The notes beneath the pieces are model-generated. The model saw only the letters and a list, made by a program, of their open reading frames with translations, was not told the origin of the DNA and did not search any database. Shown here one piece after another: positions 32,617-40,134 of a stretch of 44,592 bases of DNA. The stretch is from Burkholderiales bacterium (GTDB lineage Bacteria > Pseudomonadota > Gammaproteobacteria > Burkholderiales > Burkholderiaceae_C), in assembly GCA_947446855.1 (NCBI GenBank), contig CANFIH010000013.1, positions 1 through 44,592 of the forward strand. Reading direction: 5' to 3'. Both the position numbers and the translations under genes were made by a program. Positions within the stretch are counted from its first letter, which is position 1. Each line of letters opens with the position of its first letter.

Positions 32617-33729
32617 TCAGCGTCGCACGGCAAAGCCGGCGTTGGCGGCCAGGCCGGCCGGGCGGTAGACATCGACCTTGCGAAAGAACTGGTCGGCGAT
32701 GTAGACGCGCCCGTCCCCGTCCAGCGCAATGCCCGAGGGCAACATGTATTTCGCCAGGCCATCGCGTTCGGAGCGGCTGCCCACGGACAGCAGCAATTCG
32801 CCCCCGGCTGTGAAGATCTGGAAATTGCCGAAAGCCGAGTCCACGATGTAGACATTGCCCTGTGCATCGGTGGCGGCTTCCTTGGGGCGCGAGAACTGTC
32901 CGCCCTGGCGTCCGATGGTGCCAAACGTACCCACAAAGCGGCCGTCGGGCTGGAAGATTTGCACCCGGAAGTTGCCGCCATCCACCACATACAGCAGCCC
33001 GTCCTTGCCAATCGTCACATCGCGCGGCAGGTTGAATTCACCGGGGCCGACGCCGCGCGTTCCGAAGTCCAGCAGGTGTTGGCCGGTGTGCGCATCGAGC
33101 ACGCGCACGCGGTGCTTGTCGCTGTCCACGCCACCGGTGTCCACCACATAGATGCGCTCGCCCTTGGCGTCGACCGCAATGCCCGAGGGGCGCAGAAAGG
33201 ACTGGCCGTCCCCGGCGAGCGTGCGCAGGTGCTTGCCAAGGCCATCAAAGACCTGGACCAGCCGCGCCGCGTTGTCCACCACGTAGACGTTGCCGGCACC
33301 ATCCACATCCAGGCCCATGGGCATGCGCAGTTGGCCCGCGCCTTCCTCGCCCAGCCGGAAAAAACGCTGGCCCGGAATGTCAAACACGGCCACGCTGCGC
33401 GAGCCGGTATCGCTGACGTAAACCCTGCCGTGGAACACGGCCACACCATAGGGCTTGCCCAGGCCCTCGGCGGTTTTGACGCCACCCAGCAGCATCTGCT
33501 TGAGGGCGGCGTTTTTGTCTTCCTTCTCGACATCGGCGCTGCTGTAGAGCGTGCGCTCGTAGTAAAAGCGCGGCTGCTCCGGCGCCGGCGGAAACACCGG
33601 GATGGCTTGCACCGTGGTCGCGGGCGGCGGTGCGACGGCGCAGGACGCCAGCAGCAACATGCCGCTGAGCTGCCAGACGCTGCGAAGGATTTTGGGCAAG
33701 AGGCTGGCAGTTTGCGTGGGATGGTTCAT
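32617..33729 (-). CDS. NHL-repeat (six-bladed propeller) lipoprotein, copy 1
   Basis: A 370-residue lipoprotein with lipobox MLLLASC (Cys30) and a Pro-rich spacer, then NHL blades: GRVYVSDTGSRSVAVFD, GNVYVVDNAARLVQVFD, ERIYVVDTGG with RVRVLD, GLLYVVDGGNFRVQIFQ, GNVYIVDSAFGNFQIFT and GRVYIADQFFRKVDVYR. It is the first gene of the minus-strand array and precedes the OmcE-like cytochrome, mirroring copy 2 before the 11-heme gene. The ATG at 33729 is used; the longer frame reaches 33807 but would place coding over the predicted sigma54 promoter. Its 5' leader would hold an 8-bp GC-rich stem. Confidence 0.88.
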   Translation of the reverse strand: MNHPTQTASLLPKILRSVWQLSGMLLLASCAVAPPPATTVQAIPVFPPAPEQPRFYYERTLYSSADVEKEDKNAALKQMLLGGVKTAEGLGKPYGVAVFHGRVYVSDTGSRSVAVFDIPGQRFFRLGEEGAGQLRMPMGLDVDGAGNVYVVDNAARLVQVFDGLGKHLRTLAGDGQSFLRPSGIAVDAKGERIYVVDTGGVDSDKHRVRVLDAHTGQHLLDFGTRGVGPGEFNLPRDVTIGKDGLLYVVDGGNFRVQIFQPDGRFVGTFGTIGRQGGQFSRPKEAATDAQGNVYIVDSAFGNFQIFTAGGELLLSVGSRSERDGLAKYMLPSGIALDGDGRVYIADQFFRKVDVYRPAGLAANAGFAVRR

Positions 33730-33744
33730 GGTTCTGCGGTTCAC

Positions 33745-33768
33745 GGGGGCAGGGCATGTGCTGCCCCC
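33745..33768. repeat. GC-rich inverted repeat in the divergent control region
   Basis: Arms GGGGGCAG (33745-33752) and CTGCCCCC (33761-33768) surround an 8-nt spacer. It lies in the predicted 5' leader of the NHL mRNA and also about 75-100 nt upstream of the predicted plus-strand start. It may be an mRNA-leader stem, an activator-binding site, or both. Confidence 0.5.
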
Positions 33769-33784
33769 GGGTGCTGTGCGTCGA

Positions 33785-33800
33785 AGCAGAATTGGTGCCA
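33785..33800 (-). promoter_or_regulatory. Candidate sigma54 promoter of the minus-strand cytochrome array
   Basis: Minus-strand bases TGGCACCAATTCTGCT keep TGGCAC intact and GG-N10-GC exact; two defined positions differ from consensus. Predicted start near 33774, 45 nt before the NHL ATG at 33729. Confidence 0.6.
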
Positions 33801-33818
33801 GACGCAAGCCCTGCGCAT

Positions 33819-33834
33819 GGGCACCAATCTTGCA
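33819..33834 (+). promoter_or_regulatory. Candidate sigma54 promoter (or operator half) facing the plus-strand cytochromes
   Basis: Bases GGGCACCAATCTTGCA keep GGCAC, a perfect TTGCA and GG-N10-GC. The predicted start, near 33845, is only about 3 nt before the ATG at 33848, so a transcript from it would be almost leaderless. Its GGCACCAAT is the inverted copy of ATTGGTGCC at 33791-33799, part of the opposite promoter, so it may instead be half of a shared palindromic site. Confidence 0.4.
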
Positions 33835-33847
33835 GGGAACCAGCCCG

Positions 33848-34948
33848 ATGAACCGTAACCCATTGCACGGCCTGTGTGTATTCGCTCCCGCTGCCCGGCT
33901 GCTTGGCCGGGCTTGTCTGTGGCTGTTGTGCAGCCTGGGCTGGCTGCTGCCGGCACATGCCGCAGGCGCGCCGCAAGGCGACGCTGCGCGCCTGTTTGCC
34001 AGCTATTGCTCGGTTTGCCATGGTGAAAAAGGCGATGGCAAAAGCCGCGCCCAGAACAGCCTGAACCCGCCGCCGCGCGATTTCACCAGCACCCCCGCCG
34101 AGCGCTTGTCGCGCAGCCAGATGATCGCGGCCGTCACCCACGGCAAGCCCGGCACCGCCATGGCGGCCTGGCAGACGCAGCTCCAGCCGCAGCAGATTGA
34201 AGCGCTGGTGGACTATGTGCGCAGCAGCTTCATGCCCGCGCCCGTGGTGACGCAAAGCAGCCGGGGCCGCCAGGTGTTCAGTAAAAACTGCGCGGTCTGC
34301 CATGGCGAGCAGGGCGACGGCCGAAGCCGCGCCCAGACCAGCCTGAACCCGCCGCCGCGTGACTTCACGGCGGCCGCCGCCCGCACCGAATTGAGCGCGC
34401 AGCGCATGCTCACCTCGGTCACCTTCGGCCGGGCCGACACCGCCATGGCCGGCTTCAAAAACCGCTTGAGCGCCGAGGACATCCGCGCCGTGGTGGCCTT
34501 TATCCGCGCCGACTTCATGGGCCTGGGGCCGGTGGCCGATGGCGCGGCGGGCCCGACCGCCAAACCGGCGGCAGTGGCACTGTCTGCCCAGGCCAAGCCG
34601 CTGGCCGTGAACATGGCCGCGCCCATGCCCATGGGGCTCAAGGGAGATGTGGAGAAGGGCGCTGCCTTTTACCTCGGCAACTGCGCCACCTGCCACGGCA
34701 AGAGCGGTGACGGCCGCGGGCCGCGCGCCTACTTCATCAACCCCAAGCCGCGCAACTTTTTGCACTCGGCCTCGCGCCAGGAGTTCAACCGCGTCAAGCT
34801 GTTTGAGATGATTTCGAATGGCGAGCGGGGCACCGAAATGCCGGCCTGGAAGCAGGTGCTGAGCCCGCAGGAAATCGCCAACGTGGCCGAGTTTGTATTC
34901 CAACGGTTTATCCAGGCCGAGACCGATACCGCCAAAGCGGCCCCGTGA
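33848..34948 (+). CDS. Triheme cytochrome c made of three tandem class I domains
   Basis: A 366-residue exported protein: signal peptide ending PAHA-AG, then three similar cytochrome c domains of about 95-110 residues. Heme sites are CSVCHGEKGDG, CAVCHGEQGDG and CATCHGKSGDG; each is followed by an NPPPRDF or NPKPRNF block and a Met ligand (GTAMAAW, DTAMAGF, GTEMPAW). An Ala/Pro-rich spacer of about 45 residues separates domains two and three. It likely shuttles electrons in the periplasm between the quinone pool or membrane complexes and the multiheme system. It diverges from the NHL lipoprotein gene and is coupled to the next cytochrome gene by TGATG. Confidence 0.9.
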   Translation: MNRNPLHGLCVFAPAARLLGRACLWLLCSLGWLLPAHAAGAPQGDAARLFASYCSVCHGEKGDGKSRAQNSLNPPPRDFTSTPAERLSRSQMIAAVTHGKPGTAMAAWQTQLQPQQIEALVDYVRSSFMPAPVVTQSSRGRQVFSKNCAVCHGEQGDGRSRAQTSLNPPPRDFTAAAARTELSAQRMLTSVTFGRADTAMAGFKNRLSAEDIRAVVAFIRADFMGLGPVADGAAGPTAKPAAVALSAQAKPLAVNMAAPMPMGLKGDVEKGAAFYLGNCATCHGKSGDGRGPRAYFINPKPRNFLHSASRQEFNRVKLFEMISNGERGTEMPAWKQVLSPQEIANVAEFVFQRFIQAETDTAKAAP

Positions 34949-36018
34949 TGCGAAGCGGCTTCAGCGTCCTGCTGCTGCTGTCCCTGGGCGCCTGCTCAGA
35001 GCGGCAGCCACCGGCCTTGCCCGCCGCCCGCGTGCTGCAGGCGCCGGCGACCGGCAGTGCCACGCATGAGCAGGGGCGGCGCATCTACAACTTCCGCTGT
35101 TATTTTTGCCACGGCTATTCCGGCGATGGGCAGACGCTGGCCAGCACCTATCTGCAACCCAAGCCGCGCAATTTTCTGGCCACCGCCACAGACCAGCTCA
35201 GCGTGGCGCAGATGCGCGAGGCCGTCACCCATGGCCGGCCCGGCAGCGCCATGCAGGGCTTTGCCACTGTGCTCAGCACCGCGGAGGTGAACGCCGTGGT
35301 CGACTTTGTGCGCCAGGAATTCATGGTGGCCAAGGCCGTCAACACCCGCTACCACACGCCCGAGAACGGCTGGCCGCAGCACCAGCGCTACGCCGCTGCT
35401 TTTCCATTTGCCCGCGGCGAACTCCCGCTGGACAGCCCCCCCGAAACGCTGACGCCGGAGCAGCGCGCCGGGCGGCGCCTGTTCATGGCGACTTGTGTGA
35501 GCTGCCACGACCGGGCCCGGGTGCGCGATGCCGGCGCGCCCTGGGAAGCGCAGGCCCTGTCCTACCCGCGCAATGGTTTTGTGCCGGGAGACGCGCAGCA
35601 GGTGGACACGGTCTCGGGGGCCTCGCCCTACCACTTGCATGACCAGGCGCCGCAACTCGTGGCGCTGTCGGAGCAGGAGTTGCAGGGGCAGACCCTGTTC
35701 CAGGAAAACTGCGCCTTCTGCCATGCGGCCGACGGCACCGGGCGCAACTGGATCGGCAGCTTTCTGCAGCCCCACCCGCGCGACCTGACCGCACCGGCCT
35801 TCATGCGCAGCATGACTGCCGGGCGTCTGGCGGGCGTGATCCGCGAGGGCCTGCCCGGCACCTCCATGCCGGCCTGGAAATCGGTGTTGTCCCCGCCGCA
35901 GATCCAGGCCCTGGTGGCCTATATTGCACGCGCCTTCCACCCGCTGGCGGCGGCGGCACCCGCTTCCAAGGAAAAATTGATAAAAACAACCCCGCAGAGC
36001 GTGGCCGCCTCGCCTTGA
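34948..36018 (+). CDS. Triheme cytochrome c lipoprotein
   Basis: A 356-residue membrane-anchored cytochrome with lipobox LLSLGAC in the first 20 residues. Three heme sites: CYFCHGYSGDG, CVSCHDRAR and CAFCHAADGTG. Domains one and three have the same layout as the preceding protein (QPKPRNF and GSAMQGF; QPHPRDL and GTSMPAW). The middle domain is different: after CVSCH it has SYPRNGF, SGASPYHLHDQAP and no obvious Met ligand. It starts at ATG 34948 overlapping the previous stop as TGATG; a GTG at 34945 is also in frame. It probably hands electrons at a membrane surface to the preceding soluble triheme protein. Confidence 0.9.
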   Translation: MRSGFSVLLLLSLGACSERQPPALPAARVLQAPATGSATHEQGRRIYNFRCYFCHGYSGDGQTLASTYLQPKPRNFLATATDQLSVAQMREAVTHGRPGSAMQGFATVLSTAEVNAVVDFVRQEFMVAKAVNTRYHTPENGWPQHQRYAAAFPFARGELPLDSPPETLTPEQRAGRRLFMATCVSCHDRARVRDAGAPWEAQALSYPRNGFVPGDAQQVDTVSGASPYHLHDQAPQLVALSEQELQGQTLFQENCAFCHAADGTGRNWIGSFLQPHPRDLTAPAFMRSMTAGRLAGVIREGLPGTSMPAWKSVLSPPQIQALVAYIARAFHPLAAAAPASKEKLIKTTPQSVAASP

Positions 36019-36070
36019 GTTATGGTTCAGGCAACAACATTCAACGCAACCAGAGAACATAGGTAACACC

Positions 36071-37771
36071 ATGCGTGCTTTGGCGCTCCCTGATTTTTTG
36101 CGGCCCGGCGCTTCAGGGCCGCCCGCACAGCAGCCCGGAGGCGGTTTCCGGCTGATGCGTTACGTCGTGGTCACGAGCGTGATCGCCCTGGTGTTCTTTG
36201 TGCTGCTGATGTACTTCACGGAGCATCTGGAGGAGTCGTTCTTTGCGGAAATGCAGCGCGACCAACTGACCTTTTTTGAGGAAGCGCAGCATGGCTTCAT
36301 GCGCGAGCATGACCAGACCCGCCAGGCTGAGATCCTCAAGGTGCACGAGGCCGGCAACGTCAACCTGGCCCATGTGTTTGCCAACATGCTGTGGACGCAG
36401 ACCCTTTCCCCGTTTGTGCAAAAAGCGCAGGCCGTGCCGATCGAACACTGCCGCGCCCTGGCCGCAACCCAGGCTGCGGCCCCCATGCCGGCCGAACCAC
36501 AAGCCTGTTTTGCCAAGGTGCGCCAGGCGCTCATGGCCTTGCCGCGCTTTGCGCAGATCGATGCCACGGTGCGCGCCACCATGCGCGGGAGCAGCGTCTT
36601 CAAGATCAAGGTGTTCGATACCCGGGGGCTGACCGTCTACTCCTCGGAGAACGCGCAGGTGGGGGAGGACAAGGCCGCGAACCAGGGCTGGAAAACAGCT
36701 GCCGGCGGCCAAACCGCCAGCGAGCTCACGCACCGCGAGCGCTTCAGCGCTTTTGAGGGCGTGGTGGAAGACCGCGACCTGATTTCCAGCTACATCCCCA
36801 TCCGGGGCGAGGGCCGGGAGGTGGTGGGTGTGTTTGAGATTTACGCCGACGCCACCCCGTTTCTGAAGGCGTCTGACGAGGCCTCCGCGCTGATGGCACA
36901 GCGCATTGCCGATAACCGCACCACGGCCAGCCTGTCTGCCAGAAAGAACATGGACCACATCACGGTGAACAACGCGTACGCCCAAACCATTTCGGCTGCG
37001 CTCTTTGCCCTGTTCTATGCCGCCTTGCTGGTGATCGTGTTCAATGGCCAGCGCATCCTGGACCAGCATGTGCTCGCCCACGAGCAGTCCAGCGAGCGCG
37101 AACGCCTGTGGTACCGGGAAAAGATGACGGCCCTGGCCACCATGGCGGCCAACGTGTCGCACGAAGTGGGCAACCCCCTGGCCACGATATCGGCCCTGGC
37201 GCAGGACATGCAGGGTGAGCAGCGACCGCACGACGGCAGCCGTTGCCGACCCAGCATGATCCTGGAGCAGACCGATCGCATCGCCCACATGACGCGCCAG
37301 ATCGTCAATTTCGCCACGCTGCGCGACCAGGGGCCCGAGCCCGTCGATGTGAACCAGATGGTGCTGGCGGCCTGCGATTTTCTCGGTTTTGACCACCGCT
37401 TCCGCGCGGTGCAGATTGAAACCCGGCTCGCCGGCAACCTGCCGGCGCGTGTGGTCACACCGGACCACCTCAGCGAAGCGCTGATGGTGATCTTGCAGCG
37501 CTGCCTGGAGAAGAGCCTGCAAAGCCCGGCGGCGCAGCAGCGCCTGCTGGTGGCCACCCGCGAAGAGGACCAGGCGGTGCGTATCCGTGTGGACTTTGAA
37601 GCGCCACCCAAGCCGCCCGCGTCCGGCAGGAAAAGCGCGCTGCCGGACCACCTGTTCAAGCTGGCACAGCGCCGCGTGCACGAGATGGGGGGCACGCTGC
37701 TGTCCGGCCGGACGATGGTCGAGATCAGCTTGCCCGCAGCCCATGCGGCAGATGCCGGCCATCGTTCGTAG
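36071..37771 (+). CDS. Sensor histidine kinase-like protein with degenerate ATP-binding domain
   Basis: A 566-residue membrane protein. Helices at about 28-50 and 310-332 bracket a large periplasmic sensor domain with a PAS/Cache-like ending (VFKIKVFDTRGLTVYSS, SSYIPIRGEGREVVGVFEIY). The dimerisation/phosphoacceptor helix is intact: MAANVSHEVGNPLATIS, H364, closely like the kinase at 14610-15920. The C-terminal domain keeps the fold outline but not the catalytic boxes: the N-box region reads LMVILQRCLEKS, no DxGxG (G1) is found, and no GxGLGL (G2); HEMGGTLLSG is all that remains. It should not bind ATP normally. It may be a receptor that works through the other kinase. No receiver gene is adjacent. 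Confidence 0.88.
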   Translation: MRALALPDFLRPGASGPPAQQPGGGFRLMRYVVVTSVIALVFFVLLMYFTEHLEESFFAEMQRDQLTFFEEAQHGFMREHDQTRQAEILKVHEAGNVNLAHVFANMLWTQTLSPFVQKAQAVPIEHCRALAATQAAAPMPAEPQACFAKVRQALMALPRFAQIDATVRATMRGSSVFKIKVFDTRGLTVYSSENAQVGEDKAANQGWKTAAGGQTASELTHRERFSAFEGVVEDRDLISSYIPIRGEGREVVGVFEIYADATPFLKASDEASALMAQRIADNRTTASLSARKNMDHITVNNAYAQTISAALFALFYAALLVIVFNGQRILDQHVLAHEQSSERERLWYREKMTALATMAANVSHEVGNPLATISALAQDMQGEQRPHDGSRCRPSMILEQTDRIAHMTRQIVNFATLRDQGPEPVDVNQMVLAACDFLGFDHRFRAVQIETRLAGNLPARVVTPDHLSEALMVILQRCLEKSLQSPAAQQRLLVATREEDQAVRIRVDFEAPPKPPASGRKSALPDHLFKLAQRRVHEMGGTLLSGRTMVEISLPAAHAADAGHRS

Positions 37772-37804
37772 ACCCTGGCGGCGTGCGGCGCAGTCCGGCG
37801 GGGT

Positions 37805-38380
37805 TTACTTTTTGAACGGTTCCTGGCTGGCGAAGAAATGGGCCACGGCATCCAGATCGGCAGGACTCAGGCCACGAAAGGCGTCGTCCATCAGGAACAC
37901 GAATTTGCGCTTGCCGGACACAAAGGCCCGCGTCTGCTCCTTCATGTAGTCGAGGTTCTGGCCCGCCAGCAGGGGCGCGTCGCGCTTGGATTCGCGCCCG
38001 TTGTCGGGGTGGCAATCGGCGCAGCGTTTTTTGTACCAGACCGCGCCTTTGGCCACCAGCGCCGCATCGGTCGACTGGGCCGGACGCGGGCTGCGGCTTG
38101 CCGCATAAAAATCGGCCACCGCCATCACATCTTCGGCGGTCCAACTTTTGGGAATGTGCTCGGGCACGGTGCTGACCCGTCCGCCATTGCCCAGGCGGCG
38201 AAGGTCATCTTCCAGGTAATCGGAGAGCTGGCCGTTCAGGTGCGGCGTCCTGGCTTGGGTGCTGACGCCCGTGTCGCCATGGCACTGGGCGCAGGCTTGG
38301 GTCAGGGTTTCAACGGGTGCTGCTAGCAGGCCGGTGCTGAGCACCGTGCAGAGCATCAAGGCCAAAGTTTTTATCAACAT
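37805..38380 (-). CDS. Diheme cytochrome c4-like protein
   Basis: A 191-residue periplasmic protein with signal peptide ending GLLA-AP and two class I heme domains: CAQCHGDTG near residue 30 and CADCHPDNG near residue 120. Each has the c4 arrangement of P.L.GQ..DY followed by a helix (LNGQLSDYLEDDLRRL, LAGQNLDYMKEQTRAF). The second domain has FLMDDAFRGLS near its Met position; the first has no clear MP motif, so its ligand is uncertain. It faces the kinase gene tail to tail. It is a likely periplasmic carrier to a terminal oxidase or reductase. Confidence 0.88.
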   Translation of the reverse strand: MLIKTLALMLCTVLSTGLLAAPVETLTQACAQCHGDTGVSTQARTPHLNGQLSDYLEDDLRRLGNGGRVSTVPEHIPKSWTAEDVMAVADFYAASRSPRPAQSTDAALVAKGAVWYKKRCADCHPDNGRESKRDAPLLAGQNLDYMKEQTRAFVSGKRKFVFLMDDAFRGLSPADLDAVAHFFASQEPFKK

Positions 38381-38505
38381 AGGTCAGCCAACGCGCATGT
38401 GTTTTTTTAGAAATGAGAAGTGTGCTGCCCCGGAGCGCCGCACGCGGGTATCTGCTGGTAAAAATTGTTCACAGATGTTGTCGCCGCACAGGGTGTGCCG
38501 CCGAC

Positions 38506-38521
38506 AGGCAACACGCATGCA
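38506..38521 (+). promoter_or_regulatory. Weak sigma54-like match upstream of the EF-hand gene
   Basis: AGGCAACACGCATGCA has GG-N10-GC spacing but four differences from the defined consensus positions. The start would be near 38532, 64 nt before the ATG. In GC-rich DNA such matches arise by chance. The 215-nt interval 38381-38595 shows no other gene. Confidence 0.22.
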
Positions 38522-38595
38522 CATTGCATGCCCGGTGGGTGGCGCGCTGGCGCAAGCCTTGCTTGCCGCAGCGGATCACAGATCGGAGCCCGGAC

Positions 38596-38994
38596 ATGAA
38601 ACGATTGAAACCTGTCTGGGGCATGTGCCTGCTTGCCGCCCTGTCGGCCCAGGCACAAACCCAGACCCCGGCGGTGCCGCCAAACAGCACCATGCCGCAG
38701 CCGGGCGAAGCCAGCCGCAAGGGCGACATGGCACGCCTGGCGCAGCAAAAGAGCGAGGAGCGCTTTGATGCGGCCGATGAAAACAAGGACGGCCAGTTGT
38801 CGCGCGCCGAGGTGGCCAACCATCTGCCCTACTTCGACGCCAACTTCGAGCGCTACGACAAGAACCAGGACGGGCTGCTGAGCTGGGAAGAGTTCGTCGG
38901 GCATGGGCAATGGAAGCGCCAGTCCCAGCCCCGAGATCGCGATGGCACTTGCGCCAGTTGTTTAGCGCCGGTGCGACCGAACCAGGGCCGCTAA
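38596..38994 (+). CDS. Periplasmic EF-hand protein
   Basis: A 132-residue protein with a signal peptide (ending LSAQA-QT) and two EF-hand Ca2+ loops about 24 residues apart: DENKDGQLSRAE and DKNQDGLLSWEE, each with Asp/Asn at positions 1, 3 and 5 and Glu at 12. The C-terminus has a CASC pair that is not a heme site (no His). It lies next to the cytochrome locus but its tie to it is unclear. Its last 33 nt overlap the convergent MFS gene. GGAGCC upstream fits ATG 38596. Confidence 0.82.
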   Translation: MKRLKPVWGMCLLAALSAQAQTQTPAVPPNSTMPQPGEASRKGDMARLAQQKSEERFDAADENKDGQLSRAEVANHLPYFDANFERYDKNQDGLLSWEEFVGHGQWKRQSQPRDRDGTCASCLAPVRPNQGR

Positions 38995-40134
38995 CCCCAC
39001 TGCCGCCACCGCCACCAGCACCGCCGGAAACGCAACGGTGGGCGACCAGTCGATCAGCGCACCCGAAACACCGGAAGCCACCAAGCCGCCCAGCGTATAG
39101 GTCAGCACCAGCACCGCGGTGCTGTTGACCAGGGTGATGCCTGTTTCACGCGAGCCGATGTCGGTCATGGCCATGGTGTAGAGCGTGCCACCGGCGCCGC
39201 CCCAGACAAACACCACGGGCCAGGCCAGCCAGGGCGTTTGCGCTACGAAGGGCAGGGCCAGCGTCGCTGTCAGCATGACGGCGGCGGACCAGACCATCAG
39301 CGTGCGCCGGCCGCGCGCCTGGTCGGCAAAGCGGTCAGCGATGAGACCGGCGGGAATCATGAGAAGCACGCCACCCAGGCCGCTGATGGAGACCATGACG
39401 GCGGCAGCCGATGCGCTCAGCCCCAGGGCCAGCCCATACAGCGGCAGGATGGAGGTGACGCCGGTCTCAAAAAAGCCGCCGACAAAACCGGCCAGCATGA
39501 TGATGGGGTGGTCCAGCAGTGCGTGCCACAGGCCGTGCAGCCCGACACGTGCCGTGCCGGTGTCGTGGGCGGCAGGCACCTGGGGGATCAGCAGCGTCCA
39601 GGCCAGGCCGATCACGTTCAGGCCGTTGACCACCCACAGTGTGATGCTGCTCTGGGTGCCCAGCCAGACCAGCAGGGCCGGGCCGATGATGAAGGTGGCG
39701 CTCACCATGGTCTGGAAGATGCCCACGTAGCGTCCGCGCTGTTCGGGCGGGCAGAACTCGGCAATCAGCGCTTCCGACAACACCCAGCGCAGCGCCATGG
39801 CGATGCCGGAGACCAGGTTCAGCGCGAACCACAGCGGCAGCGCTTGGGTCAGCGTAAACAGCAGGGCGCACAGCATCAGCAGCCCCGAGGCCAGCCGCAT
39901 GCATTGGCGCCGGCCCAGCGCATGGGCCACGCTGGAGGCAAACGGCGTCATGACAAAAATGCCCAGCCAGCCGGTGGCCACAAACAGCCCGGCCTGGGTG
40001 CTGCTGATGTCGGCGCCCTTCAGGCGCAGCCGCAGCAACGGCGACAGAATGAAGTAGCCCACCAGTGCAAAAAAGGTGGAGCCGAAGATCGCAGCCAGGC
40101 CGAGTGTGGCGCCAGCGGGTGGGGTGCGGGTCAT
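38962..40134 (-). CDS. MFS transporter
   Basis: A 390-residue inner-membrane protein with 12 predicted helices in two bundles. The loop 2-3 signature region reads ASSVAHALGRRQC and the equivalent in the second half IADRFADQARGRR, typical of major facilitator proteins. PEQRGRYVGIFQT resembles sugar or drug efflux members. No substrate can be assigned. It overlaps the HAD phosphatase gene by 4 nt and the EF-hand gene by 33 nt tail to tail. Confidence 0.87.
   Translation of the reverse strand: MTRTPPAGATLGLAAIFGSTFFALVGYFILSPLLRLRLKGADISSTQAGLFVATGWLGIFVMTPFASSVAHALGRRQCMRLASGLLMLCALLFTLTQALPLWFALNLVSGIAMALRWVLSEALIAEFCPPEQRGRYVGIFQTMVSATFIIGPALLVWLGTQSSITLWVVNGLNVIGLAWTLLIPQVPAAHDTGTARVGLHGLWHALLDHPIIMLAGFVGGFFETGVTSILPLYGLALGLSASAAAVMVSISGLGGVLLMIPAGLIADRFADQARGRRTLMVWSAAVMLTATLALPFVAQTPWLAWPVVFVWGGAGGTLYTMAMTDIGSRETGITLVNSTAVLVLTYTLGGLVASGVSGALIDWSPTVAFPAVLVAVAAVGLAALVRSHRR

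Noticed and set aside
9153-33768. Shared GTGCTGC(C/G)CC strings near three of the sigma54-like sites (9153, 32516, 33758)
   Set aside because: Distances and sides relative to the predicted starts differ, and such GC-rich words are common in this DNA.
38941-38970. CASC in the EF-hand protein as a heme site
   Set aside because: Followed by Leu, not His, so not CXXCH.
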